This document shows positions 8,248 to 15,468 of a stretch of 64,000 nucleotides of DNA, piece by piece; the stretch's first letter is position 1, and each line of letters opens with the position of its first letter. The DNA is from JAGOEX01 sp964630905. GTDB taxonomy: Bacteria > UBP6 > UBA1177. Under the pieces are notes generated by a model. It made no database searches. It was not told the origin of the DNA and saw only the letters and a program-made list of their open reading frames with translations. The stretch lies in the NCBI GenBank assembly GCA_964630905.1, contig CAZVWR010000008.1, forward strand, positions 1-64,000. Reading direction: 5' to 3'. A program made the position numbers and the translations under genes.

Positions 8248-9201
8248 CAAGAGACCATACCGAATGACGATTTTTCAAAATACATTCCTTTGTTTATTTT
8301 GATATTTGGAATTGCAACATGGATTGTTTTGATTTTATTTGTTGCTCATTCTTTTACATTATCCAATGAAGTCAAAAAGTTGCAGATAATGTCGCCGAGG
8401 ACATTAACACAGCTCGCGGGAGTGATGATCAGTTTCTGGATTTCAATAGCCGGAACGATCTTGAGTTTCATTTCGTTAATTAGGGGCGTGACGACAACTC
8501 GATTTAAGGTCGGTTTTATTATGTGCCTTGCTTTTTTGCTCCCTTCATTGGCAATATTGATGTTTGGTACAAGAAGTGATTTCAGAATACATTACCTCAT
8601 TATTTCTCTGATTTTCAGCCTAGCTGTTACGATCAATGTTTTAAGACACAGACCGCTTCCTAAACTGTTCGGTTCTGATTACAGTGATTTTATTTTGACC
8701 CGATGGAGAGTTGTAACTTTCTTTGTTGCGGCGGTTCCGCTGATCGCTATTGCTCCGTATACTGGTGATCCGACTTGGGATTATTTTGATGCCGGATTCA
8801 TGGCGGCACTTACTTTTCTGACAGCGCCGTGGGCTGTCGGCACGATATATCGGTTCTTAAAGAAAAAAGAGTCAATTCGTACACTTATATTCGTTTTTGT
8901 TTGCTGGATGTTCACTGCAAGCTGGTCGTATGACCTTTATATTCTCATCAAAACAGGATCTTACCCTGAAACATGGGCGGCAAACATTCTCGCTTCAAGC
9001 GGACTTTATGCAAGCGGAGGACTGTTTTGGAGCCTTCGATGGAAGAAAGGCGAAGGGGCGACTTTTTCATTCATGCATGACAACTGGCCGGACAGGGATG
9101 AAGATTCACAAATCATCAGAATACTGCTCTGGGGACTGCCTTTTATGGCATTATTCGGTGCGATGCTGATATATTTTCTTATGAATAATCACGGTATTTA
9201 G
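8224..9201 (+). CDS. Polytopic membrane protein, unknown function
   Basis: 325 residues with about eight hydrophobic helices spread from residue 20 to the end (for example YIPLFILIFGIATWIVLILF and the C-terminal ILLWGLPFMALFGAMLIYFL). No catalytic motif or family recognised. It begins MIRKLFK, encoded by the same 24 bases that begin the genes at 6871 and 12022, and has no evident Shine-Dalgarno. Confidence 0.65.
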   Translation: MIRKLFKQQETIPNDDFSKYIPLFILIFGIATWIVLILFVAHSFTLSNEVKKLQIMSPRTLTQLAGVMISFWISIAGTILSFISLIRGVTTTRFKVGFIMCLAFLLPSLAILMFGTRSDFRIHYLIISLIFSLAVTINVLRHRPLPKLFGSDYSDFILTRWRVVTFFVAAVPLIAIAPYTGDPTWDYFDAGFMAALTFLTAPWAVGTIYRFLKKKESIRTLIFVFVCWMFTASWSYDLYILIKTGSYPETWAANILASSGLYASGGLFWSLRWKKGEGATFSFMHDNWPDRDEDSQIIRILLWGLPFMALFGAMLIYFLMNNHGI

Positions 9202-9238
9202 AAAGTTTGATAAAATAACTGGTTTAGTTTATTATTCC
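9200..9238 (+). promoter_or_regulatory. Promoter, copy B of a duplicated intergenic segment
   Basis: TTGATA (9207-9212), 17-base spacer, TATTAT (9230-9235); near copy of 5971-6009, again beginning in the stop codon of the previous gene. It lies 30 bases upstream of the start of the AAA/DUF4276 pair. Confidence 0.55.
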
Positions 9239-9264
9239 GCAGAGTTTTTATCAAAGGAGGATGC

Positions 9265-10359
9265 ATGAAGCTTGATCAAATAAAGATTAAAGGGTTTAAG
9301 TCAATAAAAGATGCTGACATTGAACTCGGAGATTTGAATGTTCTTATCGGTGCAAACGGAGCCGGAAAAACCAATTTTATTTCTCTTTTTAAGCTGTTTA
9401 ACGAAATGATAGAAGGCAACCTTCAAAAACATATCACCCAAGGAAGTGGTGCAGAAAACTTTCTTTTTTTCGGTTCAAAAACCACTGATCGAATAGAACT
9501 GTTTCTTAAATTTGCTAACAATGGATATGAAGCTAAATTTTATCAGGATAATTCCGACAGGCTTATATTTGAAGAAGAAAAGTGCTATTTTCAAGGACCG
9601 GAATATAAAAAACCATATAAAGAAGTAATTGGTACAAATCATTCAGAAACTGCATTGCTTGAAATTATGAAAATTCCTAAAATGACAGTAGGAAACCATG
9701 TTGTTAAAAATCTAAAGAGCTGGAAATATTACCATTTTCACGACACAAGTGATTCAGCTAAAGTGAAAAAGATGTGCCAGATAAATGATAATATGTATCT
9801 TCGGACTGATGCATCAAACCTTGCTGCGTTCCTTTATCTGATGCAGGAAAAGCACCATGAAAATTATGAAGCGATCAGAGACACTGTCAGATTGGTCGCT
9901 CCTTTTTTTGATAATTTCATTCTTCGCATTAACCCTTTTAATGAAGAAATGATCCGGCTTGAGTGGCGTGAAAAGGGCTCTGATTTTCCATTTCTTGCAA
10001 ATCAGCTTTCGGACGGAACTTTGAGATTCATCTGTCTTGCTACAGTTCTTCTTCAACCTAAACCTCAACTTCCCTCCACAATAATTATTGACGAACCTGA
10101 GCTCGGGCTTCATCCTTATGCGATCAAGGTGCTTGCCTCTTTAATGAAATCGGCTTCAAAACACACACAGATAATAGTTTCAACTCAGTCAGTACCGCTT
10201 GTGAATGAATTTGAACCGGAAAATTTAATAGTTGTGGATAAGATTGAAAATGCAAGTGTGTTTAAAAAAGTGACGAGCAAAGAGCTTTCAAGCTGGCTTG
10301 AGGAATATACTCTCGGCGAACTCTGGGAAAAGAATATTCTCGGAGGCAGACCGCAATGA
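9265..10359 (+). CDS. AAA_21-type ATPase of an ATPase/DUF4276 pair
   Basis: 364-residue SMC/RecF-like ATPase. Seen: IKGFKSIKDADIELGDLNVLIGANGAGKTN at the start, containing Walker A GANGAGKT (about residues 30-37), signature-like LSDGTLRF, Walker B TIIIDEPELGLHP (about 273-285), and ISTQS-type H-loop (IVSTQSVPLV). AAGGAGG precedes ATG 9265. The stop overlaps the start of the DUF4276 gene (ATGA), so the two products are probably made and act together. Such pairs recur in accessory regions and are suspected antiphage modules; no function is proved here. Confidence 0.88.
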   Translation: MKLDQIKIKGFKSIKDADIELGDLNVLIGANGAGKTNFISLFKLFNEMIEGNLQKHITQGSGAENFLFFGSKTTDRIELFLKFANNGYEAKFYQDNSDRLIFEEEKCYFQGPEYKKPYKEVIGTNHSETALLEIMKIPKMTVGNHVVKNLKSWKYYHFHDTSDSAKVKKMCQINDNMYLRTDASNLAAFLYLMQEKHHENYEAIRDTVRLVAPFFDNFILRINPFNEEMIRLEWREKGSDFPFLANQLSDGTLRFICLATVLLQPKPQLPSTIIIDEPELGLHPYAIKVLASLMKSASKHTQIIVSTQSVPLVNEFEPENLIVVDKIENASVFKKVTSKELSSWLEEYTLGELWEKNILGGRPQ

Positions 10360-11030
10360 TAAGAGTAAATATCATAACAGAAGGACAGACTGAAGAAACT
10401 TTTGTCAGAACAGTACTCGCTCCTGAATTAGGAACGAAAAATGTTTTTCTGACCGCAAGATGTGTGGAAACATCAAGAACGAAGTCTAAGATTTACAGAG
10501 GCGGTCTTCTTGATTATGAAAAAGCCAGAAAAGATATCATCAGGTGGCTGAAACAGGACAAAGATGCGATTGTAACTACCATGTTTGATTTGTATGCACT
10601 GCCCGATTCTTTTCCAGGGAAGAAGGAAAACAAAAAAATCATCGATCCTTACAAACTGGTTTCTATTCTTGAAGAACGGTTTTTTGAAGATATAAACGCT
10701 GAAAAAGAGTGTGAAAAAAGATTCATTCCTTATATTCAGCTTCATGAATTTGAAGGACTTTTGTTTTCAGACATTGAAAAAATCCACGAAGTTATGAAAG
10801 TAAACAAAGATAAAAGATCTGAACTTGTTGAAATCTCTAAAGAATTTAACAACCCAGAGCTGATCAATAAAGGATCAGACACAGCACCTTCAAAAAGACT
10901 TTCAAACCTTTATCCGGGTTATGATAAGATCACAAATGGAGCCATAATTGCTTCGAAAATTGGACTCAGTGAAATTCGCAGAAAATGCAGTCATTTTCAT
11001 GACTGGCTTAGCAAAATAGAGAGTTTGTAA
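10356..11030 (+). CDS. DUF4276 family protein (Toprim-like), partner of the AAA ATPase
   Basis: 224 residues. The start VNIITEGQTEETFV carries the acidic EGxTE motif, MFDLYALP an Asp in the expected second position, and HEFEGLLFSD a further acidic patch; together they look like a Toprim-type metal site as in OLD-family nucleases. Starts in the ATPase stop (ATGA). The combination ATPase plus Toprim-like protein resembles a split OLD nuclease. The family assignment is good; the nuclease activity is inference. Confidence 0.8.
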   Translation: MIRVNIITEGQTEETFVRTVLAPELGTKNVFLTARCVETSRTKSKIYRGGLLDYEKARKDIIRWLKQDKDAIVTTMFDLYALPDSFPGKKENKKIIDPYKLVSILEERFFEDINAEKECEKRFIPYIQLHEFEGLLFSDIEKIHEVMKVNKDKRSELVEISKEFNNPELINKGSDTAPSKRLSNLYPGYDKITNGAIIASKIGLSEIRRKCSHFHDWLSKIESL

Positions 11031-11049
11031 TCTTTTTTTGGAGGGGATC

Positions 11050-11328
11050 ATGAGAATTTTTTTAGCAGTTATGGTTTTTTTGTGTGCTTTCGCTCTTTCC
11101 GCCCGTGATTACGGCAAATGCAGTTTCAATTCCGACTGTAATCCGAATGTAAAGTGTAACAGCGGAGTATGTGCAGATGCAGCCGGTGGAAAATGTTCTT
11201 TTGCTTCAGACTGCGGTTTCAAAGGTGCAAAATGCAATTCAGGCAAATGCTCCAACGCACCTGACGGCAAATGTTCCTTCAGCTCAGAATGTCCAAGCGG
11301 AAAATGCGATTCAGGAAAATGTAAGTAG
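11050..11328 (+). CDS. Small secreted Cys-rich repeat protein
   Basis: 92 residues, ATG 11050 with GGAGGGG before it. Signal peptide (about residues 1-18, ending ALSARD), then three repeats of the form GKCSFxSDC...KCNSGxC separated by Ala/Gly/Asp-rich linkers. Each repeat has four cysteines, like EB/Dickkopf-type Cys modules. The same C...DC...C..G.C pattern occurs once at the mature N-terminus of the protein at 29296-29853. Function unknown; likely disulfide-rich and extracytoplasmic. Confidence 0.7.
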   Translation: MRIFLAVMVFLCAFALSARDYGKCSFNSDCNPNVKCNSGVCADAAGGKCSFASDCGFKGAKCNSGKCSNAPDGKCSFSSECPSGKCDSGKCK

Positions 11329-11369
11329 AATCAGAAATGAGTGAAAATTAAAAAAAACAGGGCACCGTA

Positions 11370-12014
11370 ATGAAAATAATTAATAAATGCAAATTGTTGA
11401 CAGTGTTCTTGTTTGTCGGCTTTTTCTGTTCAGGTCTATATGCAGAAGATTTTAAGAAGCACACATTGGGTTTTTCAGTAGAGAGTGGTGTTTCAAGAAG
11501 TTTTTTAAATTCTTATGCAAGCAATGGAAAGGCATGGCATGATATTTACGGAACTTTCGGTGGGACCTTTTTCTATCAGTACAGATTTACAAAAGTTGTT
11601 GCCGTAAGGCCTGGATTGGGCATTTATTCGTATTTTTTTGGTGTTCCGGGCCCGATGGATGACCTTAAGGATGAAGTTTTTGCTACAATTCACGGTAGAA
11701 TTGATCTCAGTCTTGCTCTTTACACCTACACAGGAAACAAAGTTGCGTTTCCGTTGCTTATAACTCCGTTTATTTCAATGAGGTTTTATGACTCAGCAGG
11801 AACATATGAAACCTATTTTGAAGGAGAAAAAGAAGTCATGCATAACTTTAGAACTTTCATCGGCGGACAGATCTCTTTCGGAATAGAAAGTTCAAACCCG
11901 GAAAAAACAGGTGCAGGATTTCATATTTTTATGCGGATGAATGATGTTATGGGAACAGGCGGACAATCTGGTGTTCCTTGTTCTCTGGGCGGATCTTTAA
12001 TGTTGTTCTGGTAG
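11370..12014 (+). CDS. Outer-membrane beta-barrel-like protein
   Basis: 214 residues with signal peptide (about 1-25, FLFVGFFCSGLYAED). The mature part alternates hydrophobic and polar residues in strands ending in aromatic residues and terminates SLGGSLMLFW, with a C-terminal aromatic residue as in many outer-membrane barrels. No specific family recognised. Weak Shine-Dalgarno. Confidence 0.55.
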   Translation: MKIINKCKLLTVFLFVGFFCSGLYAEDFKKHTLGFSVESGVSRSFLNSYASNGKAWHDIYGTFGGTFFYQYRFTKVVAVRPGLGIYSYFFGVPGPMDDLKDEVFATIHGRIDLSLALYTYTGNKVAFPLLITPFISMRFYDSAGTYETYFEGEKEVMHNFRTFIGGQISFGIESSNPEKTGAGFHIFMRMNDVMGTGGQSGVPCSLGGSLMLFW

Positions 12015-12015
12015 A

Positions 12016-12219
12016 ATGAAAATGATCAGAAAACTCTTTAAACTCGATGAATCGCTTGATGGACAGAAAGTTGTGAACAAGACTAAAGTGCAAGCTATTA
12101 TTCAGTTTGTTAAAAAACTTATCAGAAGACACAAAATTGCAGAACTGAAAAAATTCAAAGGGAAAGTTGATCTTGAGCTGGATCTTGATTATGTAAGGGG
12201 CAGAACCCCTGAAAACTGA
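12016..12219 (+). CDS. Orphan VapB-like antitoxin (PF09957-like), possibly chimeric
   Basis: 67 residues (start at 12016, or ATG 12022 where the shared segment begins). The part KTKVQAIIQFVKKLIRR followed by ELKKFKGKVDLELDLDYVRGR fits the VapB family pattern (KTK-x-A helix, then EL-x-GKIxWEGDLDxxR). A VapC PIN-domain toxin would normally follow at once; instead the ORF ends inside a 25-bp RCC1-gene repeat and the next gene is a leftward ATPase. The first 12 codons are nearly identical in DNA to the DUF805-like gene at 6871, so the original VapB N-terminus may have been replaced. No Shine-Dalgarno. Confidence 0.45.
   Translation: MKMIRKLFKLDESLDGQKVVNKTKVQAIIQFVKKLIRRHKIAELKKFKGKVDLELDLDYVRGRTPEN
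12022..12060 (+). repeat. Shared start-codon segment, copy 3
   Basis: Matches 6871-6909 with a few substitutions, encoding MIRKLFKLDESLD. It covers the start codon and the first dozen codons of the VapB-like ORF. Confidence 0.75.
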
Positions 12220-12236
12220 TTTTCACGGGTGTGGTC
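12212..12236 (-). repeat. 25-bp copy of an RCC1 gene end
   Basis: Matches 13637-13661, the last 25 coding bases of the RCC1 gene, with one mismatch and in the same orientation. Read leftward it would encode TTPVKISF. The stop codon of the AAA_14 gene (12235-12237) lies at its edge, and the VapB-like ORF stops inside it. Confidence 0.8.
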
Positions 12237-13536
12237 AGCTTTTTTCCAGAAGCCATTTCCATGCAGGAACGACTTTGATTTTGGAGCCATCAATTTCAAA
12301 GGTTTTTTCGTCGTTCAATGTTACAATTATAAGTCTGTCTGCTTTCAGATGCTTTCCTGCACTGACCAGAGATCTCATTTCTCTGTTTTCAACTGATGCG
12401 TTTTCAATACTGAAGGAAACTTGAATGAGTTCAATTTCCTTGTTTTTTCCAGTTGCTACGAAATCAACCTCAAATCCTTCTCTGGTTTTGTAATAGCTGA
12501 CATTTTTTCCCTTTCTTTTCAGTTCAAGAAAAATCATGTTTTCGAAAAGTCTCGTGTCGTCTGTTCCGGCTCCGAAAGATACTGCTTTTGCCAGCGCCCA
12601 GTCAATGCAGTATACTTTTTTGTGATTCTTTGACCGGATCTTTTCCGATTCTGAAAAGAACTCAACTGTATGTACCATATATGCATCGGTAACATATTTA
12701 AGATATCTGTAAATCTTTTCCTGATTGAAAGAAAAACCGGAATTTTTCAGGTTTTGCGCGATCTTGTTGACGGTCATCGGACATCCAACCCTTGATATAA
12801 GTGCATCACAGAACTGACGCAGAAGAACAGCATCAATGTTTTCATCATTGTGAGCCTCAATGACATCTCTTAAAAGCATGGTGTCCCAATATGTTCTTAA
12901 AAGATCGTCCCTGATCTCTTCTGAAATATCATAAACTCCCGGAAATCCGCCAGATTTAAGATATCCACTCAAACTGTTAAGCAGGAAACTTCTACCGTTT
13001 GATGAAATAAACTCTGGCTCTATCCTGTGATGTCGCAGATATTCATTAAAGGAAAAAGGATAAAGCTCAAGCGGAAAAAGCTTCCCTCTCAATGAAGATG
13101 CGAAATTTCCACGAAGCAGGGAAGCCGTTGAGCCAGTCACAATTATTTTGTGAGTTGCCGTTTCAAGAAGATAAAGAATATAGTTCTCCCACCCGTCAAT
13201 TCGATGAATTTCATCAAAAATAAAATAAACATCCTCTTTTTCTCTTTTTTCGGGATAAATCGAATAATAAGCATCATCAATGATATGAAGCTGATTGGCC
13301 GGAATGTTTATTATTCTGTGGTCATTGAATTGAATGCGGCATATGTTGTCCAATGTTCCATTTTCTGAAAGCTCAAATGCGAGTTGATGCGTTCTGTAAG
13401 TCTTTCCACCTCTTCTGACACCGGAAATTCCAAGAGCCATTCCTTTAACAAAAGTAAGTTTCAAATCCCTTTTCGTAAGCTCCGGAAGAGTTTTTTTCTG
13501 GTAGTCAATGATGATTCTTTTCAAAATTTCTATCAT
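12235..13536 (-). CDS. AAA_14 / DUF4143 family ATPase, flanked by RCC1-end repeats
   Basis: 433 residues; ATG 13536 has AAGGAGG seven bases upstream, so the ORF extension to 13563 is rejected. Seen: Walker A GVRRGGKT (about residues 44-51), Walker B YFIFDEIHRIDGW, VTGSTASLLRG with LRGK and PFSFNEYL, a winged-helix-like middle, and a C-terminal PD-(D/E)XK-like core FEVDFVA...IELIQVS, where Gln replaces the usual Lys of the E-x-K motif. It lies between two direct copies of a 25-bp sequence, which suggests the gene arrived or was rearranged as a unit. It is not closely similar to the AAA_14 protein at 1979. Confidence 0.85.
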   Translation of the reverse strand: MIEILKRIIIDYQKKTLPELTKRDLKLTFVKGMALGISGVRRGGKTYRTHQLAFELSENGTLDNICRIQFNDHRIINIPANQLHIIDDAYYSIYPEKREKEDVYFIFDEIHRIDGWENYILYLLETATHKIIVTGSTASLLRGNFASSLRGKLFPLELYPFSFNEYLRHHRIEPEFISSNGRSFLLNSLSGYLKSGGFPGVYDISEEIRDDLLRTYWDTMLLRDVIEAHNDENIDAVLLRQFCDALISRVGCPMTVNKIAQNLKNSGFSFNQEKIYRYLKYVTDAYMVHTVEFFSESEKIRSKNHKKVYCIDWALAKAVSFGAGTDDTRLFENMIFLELKRKGKNVSYYKTREGFEVDFVATGKNKEIELIQVSFSIENASVENREMRSLVSAGKHLKADRLIIVTLNDEKTFEIDGSKIKVVPAWKWLLEKS

Positions 13537-13554
13537 GGTTGTTTCCTCCTTGCG

Positions 13555-13621
13555 GGGCAACAAAGTCGAATTAGTTGCCCTGATTCGAGATAACTATATC
13601 ATATTAGTTTGCTCAAGTAAA
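13555..13621 (-). promoter_or_regulatory. Leftward promoter and inverted repeat upstream of the AAA_14 gene
   Basis: On the minus strand, TTTACT (13616-13621), 17-base spacer, TATAGT (13593-13598). Between promoter and ribosome site lies GGGCAAC (13555-13561) / GTTGCCC (13574-13580), a perfect 7-bp inverted repeat with a 12-base loop: an operator or 5' leader hairpin. GATAACT also occurs twice around the promoter. Confidence 0.5.
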
Positions 13622-13633
13622 GATAACTTTGCG

Positions 13634-15280
13634 TTAAAAACTGATCTTCACGGGTGTGGTCTGAGGGTTATCCTTGTTGCCGGTGAATCCGGGGATTCCG
13701 AGTGCTGAAAAGCCCCAGCAATAGAGCTTTTTATCAAGTGATATGGCACATGTAAAATTGTAACCTGCTGATACTGCTGTGAATTCACCTTCAATTTTGT
13801 ATGGTGAAGTAGCAAGGTCATAGTTTGAGGGGAGTGTTGAATAGACATCTCCTTTTTCACCGTTTCCGATCTGTCCGTATTCATTTTCACCCCAGCAGTA
13901 AAGTTCATTGCCGCTGTTCACGGCACAGACATGATTTGACGAGCCGGAAACTGAAACCCAGTTTGAAGCGGTTCCCACCTGCACAGGTTTTGTGCAGACC
14001 GGCGGATATCTCCTTTTCTGAGAAGCCGCTTTATCTTCAGAATAGAACTGCTCTTCACATTGACCGTTTGTGACAAGCGCTTGAAATGTTTCAGTGTATG
14101 TCACATTGTCCTGAGGAGTTCCGGCCGTATAGCTTGCAAAAACATCACCGATCCCCATTACTCCCCATTCAGCAATTCCCCAGCACCATAAAGTTCCGTC
14201 ATCTTTCACTGCACAACTGCTCTGACTCATCGCTGCAATGTCTATCCATTTGAATTCATTGACTTTTACCGGCTTCTCGTATTCGCTGTAAAGAGGCTGA
14301 GAGCGGTATGAATATTTGTCAAAACCATCCCCCCTTCTTCCATCACCGAACTGCCCCATATCATAACTTCCCCAGCAGAAAAGCTCTTTTTCATCTGAAA
14401 TGCCGCAGGCGTGCACAGTGGATATTGAAATCTTTGTGAATTTCGGCCAGTTATCCTTGTTTTCATTAAGTAATCTCGGCACATAGGCAGTTGCGCTTCC
14501 ACCCGGATAAGAAGCGTCGTAACCAACCTGACCGTTGGCAAGCTGACCCATCCTGTTGGTTCCCCAACCCCAGATATCGTCATCGTTGTAGGCAAGAATA
14601 GTGCTTCCTCCACAGAAAAGCGGTGCATACTGATTCTGATCTGCACCAAGAAGGATAGGAGAAGGAGTGCCGGTCGCCTGAAAAGTGTATCCGTCAAGAC
14701 TGTTTGCGATCTGACCGTCAGCATTGTGACCCCAGCAGAACGATTCTTTGTTCTTTTTAACTCCGCAAGTCGCATCAGCCATCGCACAGACATTCTGCCA
14801 AGCATCCATTCCGACTTTCAGCGGCATCGGATTCGGGTTGTCTCCACCCGGAGTCTGGTTGTTGCCGAGCTGTCCGCGGTTTCCCTGACCCCAGCAGTAT
14901 AGATGACCGCTCTCTTTTATTGCACAGACATGACTTGTTCCGCCTGAAACCATTTTGACTGTCTCGGTTTCAGGATCTGGAGTGTTGTCCCCGTAATTGC
15001 CTGTATTCCCTGAATTTCCTGAGTTTCCAGTGTCGCCGGTGTTACCTGAATCACCGGAATTTCCACTGTCTCCTGAATTTCCAGAGTTGCCGGAATCTCC
15101 AGAATCACCCGAATTTCCACTGTTTCCTGAGTTGCCGGTATTGCCTGAATCTCCGGAATTTCCCTGATCAGAGTCATTTGTCAGTTCACTGTCGTCAAAT
15201 ATCTCTTTTTCATCAGTGACACACGAAAATGAAACAGAAAGAAGCAGAACAGTAACCGTTAAAAAAAGAATTTTTTTCAT
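13634..15280 (-). CDS. RCC1-repeat (seven-bladed propeller) surface lipoprotein
   Basis: 548 residues; ATG 15280 follows a GGTGGGG ribosome site, so an upstream in-frame start is rejected. A signal peptide ends VSFSC (lipidation likely though the -3 residue is not ideal). Residues about 30-95 are a spacer of Gly-Asp/Asn-Ser/Thr triplets. Then seven RCC1-type blades, each with C-x-hydrophobic...YCWG-x-N...GQ(L/I)G; most blades carry a CxxxxxxxLYCWG pair of cysteines. In eukaryotes RCC1 is an exchange factor, but bacterial RCC1 lipoproteins are surface proteins of unknown role. The last 25 coding bases recur at 12212. Confidence 0.85.
   Translation of the reverse strand: MKKILFLTVTVLLLSVSFSCVTDEKEIFDDSELTNDSDQGNSGDSGNTGNSGNSGNSGDSGDSGNSGNSGDSGNSGDSGNTGDTGNSGNSGNTGNYGDNTPDPETETVKMVSGGTSHVCAIKESGHLYCWGQGNRGQLGNNQTPGGDNPNPMPLKVGMDAWQNVCAMADATCGVKKNKESFCWGHNADGQIANSLDGYTFQATGTPSPILLGADQNQYAPLFCGGSTILAYNDDDIWGWGTNRMGQLANGQVGYDASYPGGSATAYVPRLLNENKDNWPKFTKISISTVHACGISDEKELFCWGSYDMGQFGDGRRGDGFDKYSYRSQPLYSEYEKPVKVNEFKWIDIAAMSQSSCAVKDDGTLWCWGIAEWGVMGIGDVFASYTAGTPQDNVTYTETFQALVTNGQCEEQFYSEDKAASQKRRYPPVCTKPVQVGTASNWVSVSGSSNHVCAVNSGNELYCWGENEYGQIGNGEKGDVYSTLPSNYDLATSPYKIEGEFTAVSAGYNFTCAISLDKKLYCWGFSALGIPGFTGNKDNPQTTPVKISF
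13637..13661 (-). repeat. 25-bp RCC1 gene end, intact copy
   Basis: Codes for the C-terminal TTPVKISF of the RCC1 lipoprotein; direct repeat of 12212-12236 with one mismatch, 1,425 bases apart. Identity begins immediately next to the RCC1 stop codon. Confidence 0.8.
14998..15169 (-). repeat. Nine-base tandem repeats coding a G-(D/N)-(S/T) spacer
   Basis: Degenerate 9-bp units (each encoding a Gly-Asn/Asp-Ser/Thr triplet) run for about 170 bases between lipobox and propeller of the RCC1 protein. A similar spacer occurs near the C-terminus of the protein at 51385-53457. Confidence 0.8.
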
Positions 15281-15411
15281 AGCCCCACCATTTTTAAAAA
15301 AAAACAACACTTCAAACAATGCTTAAATATCATCAATTATCGTCCATTTCCAGAAAGTCGGTCAGAAAAGAACCTTATTTGTGGTACGATTTCACCAATC
15401 CGCACTTTTTA

Positions 15412-15440
15412 TTTACAAGAGTGATCAAAAAGTGTATATG
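15412..15440 (+). promoter_or_regulatory. Promoter for the ClC gene
   Basis: TTTACA (15412-15417), 17-base spacer, TATATG (15435-15440), ending 28 bases before the ATG at 15469. Confidence 0.4.
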
Positions 15441-15468
15441 AAAAACGCAAAAAGTTTTATTGAGGATC

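Noticed and set aside
14266..14805. 179-codon ORF antisense-frame within the RCC1 gene
   Set aside because: Same strand as the RCC1 gene but a different frame, no start signals, and the RCC1 blades clearly use the other frame.
14998..15169. CRISPR-like array
   Set aside because: The 9-bp periodic sequence is continuous coding repeat without spacers.
14917..15177. Ile/Thr/Glu-rich ORF over the RCC1 spacer in another frame
   Set aside because: It comes from frame-shifted reading of the 9-bp repeats; the lipoprotein frame is the supported one.
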